Below, piece by piece: positions 1 to 6,650 of a stretch of DNA of 6,959 bases. A model generated the notes under the pieces. That model ran no database searches. It had not been told where the DNA came from and saw only the letters and a list, made by a program, of their open reading frames with translations. The first letter of the stretch is position 1; each line of letters starts with the position of its first letter. The position numbers were made by a program, and so were the translations under genes. This DNA is from Opitutaceae bacterium (GTDB lineage Bacteria; Verrucomicrobiota; Verrucomicrobiia; Opitutales; Opitutaceae), in NCBI GenBank assembly GCA_009919985.1, contig RGAX01000149.1, forward strand, positions 1 to 6,959. Direction: 5' to 3'.

Positions 1-1121
1 GCAGCGCTCAAGCAAGCGGGCACAAGAGATAACGTGAGGGTGATAAACAGTAGCGTGACCGAGGCCGCCGCTACAGGCATACGCGCGGGCGTGCGTAGTG
101 CGCGAGGTTTGGGGCGCACCGGGAACTCGCGCCAGAAACTGAGAATAAGGCAAAGCAGCGCGGCGGCGAGCGGCCATTGGTAACGCTCAACCAGCCGAAT
201 GGAGTTTTTTTCTACGAACTCGCCTTTTTGTCCGGCTTCCACGGTGGCTTGAATGAGGGATGCGAGATCGACCCAGGTCGAGGCATCGCGGTAAACGCCC
301 CCGGTCATATCGGCGAGCTCGCGCAGCGTGTTGGGTTCGAGTTTGGAAAGGACAACGGCGCCGCGGTCGTCTTTGACGAAGCCGTTGGGACCGTCAGGAA
401 TCATTGCGCCGGCCGCGGTGCCGATGCCGAGCGCAAGGACGCGGATGTTCTTCTTTTTCAGTTCCTGGGCGGTGGTTTTCCAATTGTCGTCGGTGGCTTC
501 ACCGTCGGAGAGGATGATGAGAAAACGATCGGCCGAGCCGCTTTGCTTGAAGGCGGCGAGTGCGGTCGTGACGAGGGCGCTGTAATTGGTGCCGCCTTCG
601 GGCAGATAGTCGGGCCCGAGATTAGGCAGAAACTCTCTTAGAATCTCGTAATCAGCGCTCAGCGGTGATTGCAGAAATGCGGTGCCGGAGAATACGACAA
701 GACCGATGCGCTCGCCGGCGAGACGCTCGAGCAGCGATTGGATGAGCAGCTTGGCGCGCTCGAGGCGCGACGGTTTCACGTCGGGCGCGAGCATCGAACG
801 CGAGAGGTCTACGGCGAGGAGGATTTCGCGGGATTGATCGAAGACGGGCTCATCAATGCGGCCGTATTGCGGTCGGGCGACCGCGGTAACTGCAAGTATG
901 AGACCAAAAAATAACCAAAAACGCGGGCGGCGACGAGCGGGCTTAGTGTTGGCGCTCTGAGCATTGAAAGATGAGAGTTGCAGCGAATCGCCGCCGGCTT
1001 CGGCGCGGAGAATTTTAGGTTGGGCGAGAGCATCGGCGCGGCGCGCGCGGCTGAGTTCCCAAACGAGCACGGCGAGCGGTACGAAGAGTAACCAGAGAAA
1101 TTGGGGCGTCGCGAAGGTCAT
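1..1121 (-). CDS. batB: BatB-like membrane-anchored VWA protein, 3' end beyond window, probable C-terminal fusion
   Basis: The reading frame opens at the ATG at 1121 and has no stop before the left edge, giving 373 codons visible. Seen: membrane helices at about residues 8-21 and 67-82, then a VWA domain at about 97-295 with a complete MIDAS: DLSRS (D105, S107, S109), T178 in GGTNY, and D206 in LSDGEA. A third helix follows at about 316-330 (WPLAAALLCLILSFW). This is the BatB layout, with the VWA domain held between N- and C-terminal helices and expected in the periplasm. BatB proteins usually end soon after the last helix. Here the frame continues through a basic linker (about 331-347) into a new hydrophobic stretch (about 349-372) that looks like a signal peptide and contains an in-frame ATG at 80. 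I infer a fusion to a downstream exported domain, possibly the TPR protein BatC. The start overlaps the batA stop as ATGA, implying translational coupling. BatB is thought to act with BatA and MoxR in envelope stress tolerance. The VWA call is very sure; the fusion is moderate. Confidence 0.93.
   Translation of the reverse strand, partial: MTFATPQFLWLLFVPLAVLVWELSRARRADALAQPKILRAEAGGDSLQLSSFNAQSANTKPARRRPRFWLFFGLILAVTAVARPQYGRIDEPVFDQSREILLAVDLSRSMLAPDVKPSRLERAKLLIQSLLERLAGERIGLVVFSGTAFLQSPLSADYEILREFLPNLGPDYLPEGGTNYSALVTTALAAFKQSGSADRFLIILSDGEATDDNWKTTAQELKKKNIRVLALGIGTAAGAMIPDGPNGFVKDDRGAVVLSKLEPNTLRELADMTGGVYRDASTWVDLASLIQATVEAGQKGEFVEKNSIRLVERYQWPLAAALLCLILSFWREFPVRPKPRALRTPARMPVAAASVTLLFITLTLSLVPACLSA
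1118..1121 (-). promoter_or_regulatory. ATGA stop-start overlap coupling batA to batB
   Basis: The TGA stop of batA (1120-1118) shares bases with the ATG of the next gene (1121-1119). No Shine-Dalgarno-like sequence precedes this ATG, so translation of the batB-like protein probably depends on ribosomes finishing batA. The overlap also fixes the start of the batB-like gene. Confidence 0.75.
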
Positions 1122-2134
1122 GCAGTGGAGCGTGCAGCGGCGGGGCGCGCAAGGAGGGCGGCGGCGAGGAGCAAGGCGAGGCCGGGGATCGCGACCCACG
1201 GGAAAAGCTCTGTTGTGAGCAAGTAGCTCTTGGATTGAAATTCGATCTTCTGCGCGCGGTCGATCGCCTTGAACGCGGATTCGGCAGCGCCGGTGTCGAA
1301 GGCACGAAAAAAATTTCCTCCCGTATTTTCAGCGAGTTCGCGCAAGGCACCTTCATCCAGGTCGGACATCATGCGGCGGTAGCCGACTTTGTTGCCTTTG
1401 TCGTCGAAGACCGGGAATGGTACGATGCCGTCTTTGCCGGCGCCTATGGCGTAAATAGGAATGTTGCGCGACTTGGCGAGTTCGGCGGCTTGCGTGGGTG
1501 ATAGCGCGCCGCGGTTATTGGCGCCGTCAGTCATGAGAATGACAAAGGCTCCTTGGCGTTTGCCGGCGGTTGCACGTTTGGCTTGTTCTAAGCGAGTGAG
1601 GGCGACGCCGAGGCCATCGCCGATCGCGGTTCCGTCTTCGATGAGGCCGATTTTCACGCGCTCCAGTTGGGCGGCGAGCCAATCGTGGTCGGTCGTGAGC
1701 GGTGCCATCGTATACGCACGGCCGGAGAACAGCACGATGCCGATGCGGTCGGAGGGGCGTTTCTCAATAAATGCTTGGATGACGGGCTTGATGGCTTGCA
1801 GGCGGTTGATGCGTTCGCTGCCACGTTCATAATCTTCGGCGAGCATCGAGGAGGAAAGGTCGATGGCTAACATGATGTCGTAGCCTTCGGAGCGAACTTC
1901 GCGTTTGTCCTCGATATGCTGCGGGCGCGCGAGGCCGGCGACGACCAGAATTAGTCCTGCGACGGCAAGTCCCGTCGGCCAGCGCGACGCTGATGCCAGC
2001 GTGGGCCGATGCCACGAGGCCGCGAAAGGCACGAGCAACACTGGCACGCGCCGACGTCCGCGCAGCCATAGACTCAATGGCAGAAGCGCCAGTGCAAGAA
2101 ACCAAAGAGGGTCGTGGAGCGTGTAATTCAGCAT
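1118..2134 (-). CDS. batA: BatA-like VWA-domain membrane protein
   Basis: 338 aa, a normal length for BatA (about 320-340). Seen: an N-terminal helix at about 9-25 followed by a basic LRGRRR stretch; a second helix at about 55-69; a VWA domain at about 85-295; a last helix at about 312-329 (AIPGLALLLAAALL) and a short Ala/Arg tail. The MIDAS is complete: DLSSS (D92, S94, S96), T169 in EDGTAIGDG, and D203 in MTDGANN. The EDGTAIGDGLG motif after the second strand and the ARPQ motif just after the second helix are typical of BatA. The protein should sit in the inner membrane with the VWA domain outside. In the family it forms complexes with BatB and is linked to MoxR-type ATPases and oxidative or envelope stress tolerance; the exact role is not settled. 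Start at the ATG at 2134, only 4 nt after the DUF58 stop, with no clear Shine-Dalgarno sequence. The DUF4381-like small membrane gene often found between DUF58 and batA is absent. Confidence 0.95.
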   Translation of the reverse strand: MLNYTLHDPLWFLALALLPLSLWLRGRRRVPVLLVPFAASWHRPTLASASRWPTGLAVAGLILVVAGLARPQHIEDKREVRSEGYDIMLAIDLSSSMLAEDYERGSERINRLQAIKPVIQAFIEKRPSDRIGIVLFSGRAYTMAPLTTDHDWLAAQLERVKIGLIEDGTAIGDGLGVALTRLEQAKRATAGKRQGAFVILMTDGANNRGALSPTQAAELAKSRNIPIYAIGAGKDGIVPFPVFDDKGNKVGYRRMMSDLDEGALRELAENTGGNFFRAFDTGAAESAFKAIDRAQKIEFQSKSYLLTTELFPWVAIPGLALLLAAALLARPAAARSTA

Positions 2135-2138
2135 CGCT

Positions 2139-2891
2139 TTAACGAATCGAGCCGGCGCGCATGCGGGCGTGAAAAAAACGCACGAGCGCGTCGAGGCGGT
2201 TTTCGCTGGTACTCACGACCAGGCGGCTGAGGACATCGGCAAAGAGCGTGGTCCACGTGGCTTCGCGGGCGTTGCGCCACTCGCCGTGCGCAGTGCGTTC
2301 GGCGGCGGAATTTTCAATTGTCACCAGTTGCCCCGCCGTCGGGTCATACGCCGCGAATTGGCCCTGATCGGGCAAAGTGCGTTCCCACGGATCGTCGACG
2401 CGGAAGCCCATCATTTGGTAACGTCGGCGCAACACCGCCCAGCCTTCCGGCTCAGGGCGCGGCGCGAAATCTCCAAGCCACAACATCACGCTGTGTTTCG
2501 GCGCGGCGCGGGATAATAAACGCCAGGGGATGCCTGAATCGCCGGCGGGATCGGCGTTGAGTGCGGATAAACTCGGCGCCGGACATGCGAGTAAGCTCGC
2601 CGCCGCATGCATGATCGCGCCGCGGCCACGCACCGCCTGCCAGCGGCAGCGGTACGGCTCGCCGAGGCGCGCAGTGACGTTCCAATCGATGTCGCGCACG
2701 TCGTCGCCGAACGTGTATTTGACGACTTGATCGAACTCCATGCCGCGGCCGCGGAAGGCTGAGCGGTACTCGCCGCTGAGCTGGTTTTCCACGGCGTGGC
2801 GCACGCGCCATTCGAGTTGACGGAGCAAGGCCAAGGGCGACGCAGGGGCATCGCCGATGGACGTGGCGTAGACTGGAGGTTGATAAGCCAA
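2139..2891 (-). CDS. DUF58 family protein with internal loss of the VWA/MIDAS core
   Basis: 250 aa; DUF58 proteins of this operon type usually run about 290-310. The N-terminal part (about 18-80) is canonical: LEWRVRHAVENQLSGEYRS, then RGRGMEFDQV, FGDDVRDIDWNVTARLGEPY. In the family this is followed by an R/F..EERE strand and a DxSxS-type strand (MIDAS-like) with the next helix. Here residues 81-86 (RCRWQA) jump straight to VRGRGAIMHAAASLLA, which normally lies some 45-60 residues later. The rest is normal: SVMLWLGDF strand (134-142), FRVDDPWERTLPD, and LDALVRFFHARMR at the end. No stop or frameshift is present, so the product is made but lacks the metal-site strand. DUF58 proteins are cytoplasmic VWA-like partners of MoxR. 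The start is taken as TTG at 2891, because no ATG or GTG lies between the in-frame upstream stop near 2958 and the conserved N-terminus. It follows the moxR stop by 20 nt. It may be a real variant, a decaying gene or an assembly collapse. Confidence 0.88.
   Translation of the reverse strand: MAYQPPVYATSIGDAPASPLALLRQLEWRVRHAVENQLSGEYRSAFRGRGMEFDQVVKYTFGDDVRDIDWNVTARLGEPYRCRWQAVRGRGAIMHAAASLLACPAPSLSALNADPAGDSGIPWRLLSRAAPKHSVMLWLGDFAPRPEPEGWAVLRRRYQMMGFRVDDPWERTLPDQGQFAAYDPTAGQLVTIENSAAERTAHGEWRNAREATWTTLFADVLSRLVVSTSENRLDALVRFFHARMRAGSIR
2641..2652. repeat. Hexamer direct repeat at the DUF58 deletion point
   Basis: cagcgg occurs twice in tandem exactly where the DUF58 protein passes from its conserved N-terminal block to the displaced VRGRG block (codons 80-84). 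A short repeat is a plausible footprint of slippage or of repeat-mediated deletion, but two six-base copies in GC-rich coding DNA can also arise by chance. Confidence 0.35.
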
Positions 2892-2911
2892 AGCGACGAG
2901 CCGGGCGAAAC

Positions 2912-3871
<960 letters not shown>

Positions 3872-3990
3872 GAGCAGTGGGGGACGTTGAAAAAAGAAAA
3901 AGGAAGCGGATGATGAAAGGTGCTTTAGCAGGACTGGGGTCTATTTGACTCCGCGACCTGTAAAGAGTTTCCATTAAAAAACGGACTGCC
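3872..3990. promoter_or_regulatory. Divergent intergenic region between moxR operon and GGQ-protein gene
   Basis: 119 nt lie between the two opposite start codons, so promoters for both the moxR operon and the release-factor-like gene should be here. On the plus strand a TTGACT (3945-3950) resembles a -35 box, but a 17-nt spacing gives no good -10. On the minus strand TTTACA (3964-3959) resembles a -35, again without a good -10 partner. A purine tract on the plus strand (3889-3906) becomes a C/U-rich tract in the moxR leader. No clear operator palindrome is visible. The location is certain; the individual promoter elements are not. Confidence 0.5.
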
Positions 3991-4386
3991 ATGACCTTGC
4001 CATCCCAAATCTTGAAAAAACTGGCCGCCCTTGGGGTGCGACTAGACGAGGTCGAGGAGCGTTTTGTCCGCGGCTCGGGGCCCGGCGGGCAGAAAATCAA
4101 TAAAACTAGTTCAACCGTCTGGCTGAGGCACGGGCCGACAGGCGTGGAAGTGCGCTGTCAGCGGGAACGCTCACAAGGCGCGAACCGCGAAGTCGCTTGG
4201 GCCGAACTCGTGGCCAAGTTGCAGGCCCGCAAAACGCAGGCGCTCGCGGCGCTCGTTGATGCGCGCGAAGAAGAAAGGCGGCGCACTCGGCAAAAATCGC
4301 GCCGCCAAAAACTCCGGATGATTCAGTCGAAGAAGCACCGCGCCAAACATAAGGCCCGGCGCGGTCGAGTTGGCGGGGACGACTAA
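3991..4386 (+). CDS. Small GGQ-motif peptide-chain-release-factor-like protein (probable ribosome rescue factor)
   Basis: 131 aa. Seen: a class I release factor catalytic domain with RGSGPGGQKINKTSS (GGQ at 32-34), the LRHGPTGVEVRCQRERSQGANRE block (45-67), and then a strongly basic tail (about 92-126, rich in R and K). The codon-recognition domain of RF1/RF2 is absent, so release cannot depend on a stop codon. The GGQ loop normally enters the peptidyl transferase centre and hydrolyses peptidyl-tRNA; the basic tail would bind rRNA or the empty mRNA channel. ArfB (YaeJ) has an inserted helix between the strand after NKTS and the RSQ..NR motif. Here that segment is short, as in mitochondrial mtRF-R (C12orf65) and its bacterial relatives. 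It may therefore act on stalled ribosomes or on split large subunits. Transcribed divergently from moxR with no operon partner. Start at the ATG at 3991, without a recognisable Shine-Dalgarno sequence. Confidence 0.92.
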   Translation: MTLPSQILKKLAALGVRLDEVEERFVRGSGPGGQKINKTSSTVWLRHGPTGVEVRCQRERSQGANREVAWAELVAKLQARKTQALAALVDAREEERRRTRQKSRRQKLRMIQSKKHRAKHKARRGRVGGDD

Positions 4387-4404
4387 ATTGCGGCGGGCGT
4401 GGTG
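4387..4404. other. Convergent gene junction without visible terminator
   Basis: Only 18 nt separate the TAA stop of the plus-strand GGQ-protein gene from the TAA stop of the minus-strand acylase gene. I see no hairpin followed by a U-run for either strand here or just inside the gene ends. The two transcripts probably overlap at their 3' ends, or stop by a factor-dependent route. Confidence 0.5.
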
Positions 4405-6627
4405 TTATTGGCCGGGGTGGTAGGTGCGCTCGGCGTTTTTCTCGATGTCGGCGCGATAAAACCAGGCGTCCTTGAATTTGCCGGCAGCGTAGCGCGAGGC
4501 TTGGTCGTTAAAATGAGGCGACACAGGATCGCCACTCACGCCTCCGGCGAGTAGGGTTTTGGCATGGACGCGCGGACCGAATTCGACGACGGCGACGAAG
4601 CTGTTGCCGCGGTTGCCGTAGATGCGCTTCGTCGTCGGAGGCGGGCCGGATACGCCGAAAGCCGGCAGTGAACCCCAGTCGCTCGGGGCGAAGGCGATCG
4701 GCAGGCTCGGCGCGGCGTCGTCGAACTTAGGGTTGAGGTCGCCTGAAGGGCGTTGGAAACGGTTGATCTCGCCCCAAGGCGTCTGCCACGTGCCGAAATC
4801 GCGGGTGAGCCGGGCGGTGACCTGCGCAAGGGCTTCAAGGCATTGCGGTGCAGTCAGTGAAGCGACGAGGTGATCGACGACGACCAGTTCTCGGTTTTTC
4901 GCTTCGCTGATGATGGGGCCAAAGGATTGGGCCCAGAGAATCGCGAGCGTGGTCGGGATGGAATCGACCGCGGCGCGATAGTCCCAACCACGCAGCGCGG
5001 CGATCGGCGCAGAGAGGGCGGCGCGGCGTGGATCCTCAGCCGACAGCACATCGAAGGCGCGGAAGAGCACGGGCAGGAGCGTTTCAAACGCCGGGAGCGC
5101 GGGGTCGTAAGCGGCGGTGATGAGGCTATCGAGCGTGAAGGATTTCGCGCGTGAGAGCACGCGAACGGCGTTGAGCCCGCGGGCGTTTTCAGGGTTAGAC
5201 CAGAGGTAGGTGGGGTAATCGGCGAGCTTGGGGCTGGCGGGGCCAGCGGCGGAGAAAGGCCAATTGTTGGTATTTTGAATCCAGCCGCTCGCAGGATTAA
5301 GCAGGTGGATTGTTTCCGCCACGGCGTGCAGTCCGCGCCATTCGGTCGCGGGGTCGCTGCCGTCGACGGGGAGTTTCCAGTTAAAACGTGGATCGCGGCG
5401 CGGAGCGAAATTGCCGTGGAAGTAAGCGATATTGCCGTCGGCGTCGGCATAGACAGTGTTGTTGGAAGTGTTGGTGCGCAGCTCCATCACACCCTTGAAC
5501 TCGGCGTAGGAGCGCGCCTTGGTGCGTTGGTAGGATTGAGTGAGCGCGGGCACGGGGTCGTTCATCATTTTGACAGCGATCCATTGGCCGTCGGCGGCGC
5601 GCACGATCGGGCCATGGTGGCTAAAATAAGCCGTGACGATTCTTTCTGCGATCGACGATTCGGCGGGACCGGTACGGTAGCGAAGCGTAATTTTTTTGGA
5701 GCGAAATGGTCGGGTGCCGTCGCCGTAGCGATAGGTGGGGCCGTCAGGTGTAGGGATGACGGTCTCCTGGTATTCGTCGATGACGTCGGCGCCGTTGGAG
5801 GTGTGCATCCAGCCGAGGCGGTCGTTGAAGCCCTGATACACAAAAAACTGGCCCCAGGTGGCGGCGCCGTAGGCGTTGAGACCCTCGGCGCTCACGGCGT
5901 GCAGTTCGGGGCGAAAATAAAACGACGTGTGTGGGTTAATTAGCAACAGCGCGTGGCCGGAAGCGCTTTTGGCCGGTGCAATAGCGAAACCGTTGGAACC
6001 TTGCGCCTCTGGAGGCACTGTTGGAGTGATAGCTTTGGAGGCGGCGCGGCCGGGTGCGGTGAAAGCGAGCGCGGGGCGAGAACCGTAGAAGGCTTCGAGG
6101 TTTTTGAGCGAAACCGATTCGATGTCGCCGCCGATGCTGCCCTCGGTGAAGGCGAGGGCCATCCACGGCTCGAAATGTGAGATTAGTTTCGCACGCACGC
6201 TGGGGTGCGTGTGAAGGTAGAAATTCAGGCCGTCGGCAAAGGCGTCCATGAGCGCGCGGAGCCATGCGGGGCTGGTGGCGTATTGGGCTCGGAGTTCGAC
6301 GGGGTCGATGAAGAGCTTCATGCGCAGGTCGCGGTAGAGTTCTTTTTCACCTTCGATCTCGGAGAGGCGTCCGAGGGCGCTGACGTAGTTGAGTTCGATG
6401 CGGTTGAAGTCGTCTTCGGCTTGAGCGTAGAGCAGGCCAAAGACCGTGTTGGCGTCAGTTTGGCCAAAAACATGAGCGATGCCCCAGGTGTCGCGAATGA
6501 TGGTGACCTTGCGCGCGTGCTCTTGCCAGCGGGCGAGATCAGCGGGCTTCGGTGCGGCTTCGGTGGCGTTGAGGGCGAGGGCGGCAACGCCGAACGTGAG
6601 GATAAAACGAAACAGGAAAAAGCGCAT
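4405..6627 (-). CDS. Exported penicillin acylase superfamily Ntn-hydrolase (PvdQ / aculeacin A acylase type)
   Basis: 740 aa from the ATG at 6627. Residues 1-24 form a signal peptide (MRFFLFRF, hydrophobic core, TEA|AP cleavage), so the enzyme should act in the periplasm or outside. The alpha-chain region follows, with IIRDTWGIAHVFG (43-55) and YAQAEDDFNRIELN (67-80). The predicted autoproteolysis point is G210|S211 in GSNGFAI; S211 becomes the N-terminal nucleophile of the beta chain. H233 in NPH falls at beta position 23, as His23 of PvdQ does, and N454 in QNTNN matches the oxyanion-hole Asn in the QN.N motif of PvdQ. Ser277 (WMHTS) takes the place of the second oxyanion residue, Val in PvdQ. 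The C-terminus (LLAGGVSGDPVSPHFNDQ) is also of this family. Members cleave amides of acyl-homoserine lactones, lipopeptides or beta-lactams; the substrate here cannot be told. The frame is open 87 codons further upstream, but that part is R/P/H-rich and antiparallel to nothing conserved, overlapping the MOSC gene, so the later ATG with signal peptide is chosen. No Shine-Dalgarno sequence; 23 nt after the MOSC gene. Confidence 0.93.
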   Translation of the reverse strand: MRFFLFRFILTFGVAALALNATEAAPKPADLARWQEHARKVTIIRDTWGIAHVFGQTDANTVFGLLYAQAEDDFNRIELNYVSALGRLSEIEGEKELYRDLRMKLFIDPVELRAQYATSPAWLRALMDAFADGLNFYLHTHPSVRAKLISHFEPWMALAFTEGSIGGDIESVSLKNLEAFYGSRPALAFTAPGRAASKAITPTVPPEAQGSNGFAIAPAKSASGHALLLINPHTSFYFRPELHAVSAEGLNAYGAATWGQFFVYQGFNDRLGWMHTSNGADVIDEYQETVIPTPDGPTYRYGDGTRPFRSKKITLRYRTGPAESSIAERIVTAYFSHHGPIVRAADGQWIAVKMMNDPVPALTQSYQRTKARSYAEFKGVMELRTNTSNNTVYADADGNIAYFHGNFAPRRDPRFNWKLPVDGSDPATEWRGLHAVAETIHLLNPASGWIQNTNNWPFSAAGPASPKLADYPTYLWSNPENARGLNAVRVLSRAKSFTLDSLITAAYDPALPAFETLLPVLFRAFDVLSAEDPRRAALSAPIAALRGWDYRAAVDSIPTTLAILWAQSFGPIISEAKNRELVVVDHLVASLTAPQCLEALAQVTARLTRDFGTWQTPWGEINRFQRPSGDLNPKFDDAAPSLPIAFAPSDWGSLPAFGVSGPPPTTKRIYGNRGNSFVAVVEFGPRVHAKTLLAGGVSGDPVSPHFNDQASRYAAGKFKDAWFYRADIEKNAERTYHPGQ

Positions 6628-6650
6628 GGCGACGGGCTGGGATCTATTTT

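Noticed and set aside
350..372. Lipoprotein signal in the C-terminal segment of the BatB-like protein (VPAC)
   Set aside because: Proline just before the small residue is a poor lipobox, and the segment is internal to a longer frame; a plain signal-peptide-like or membrane segment is more likely. The numbers here are residue positions.
177..914. Plus-strand open frames opposite the batB-like gene
   Set aside because: They are shadows of the VWA gene on the minus strand, whose MIDAS motifs are unmistakable.
3945..3973. sigma-70-type promoter with TTGACT as -35
   Set aside because: No acceptable -10 hexamer is found at 16-18 nt spacing (17 nt gives tttcca), so it is mentioned only as a possible element of the intergenic region.
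5275..5943. 222-codon open frame on the plus strand
   Set aside because: It lies antisense to the conserved core of the acylase gene, including the active-site region, and its translation shows no domain. Long antisense frames are common in GC-rich genes.
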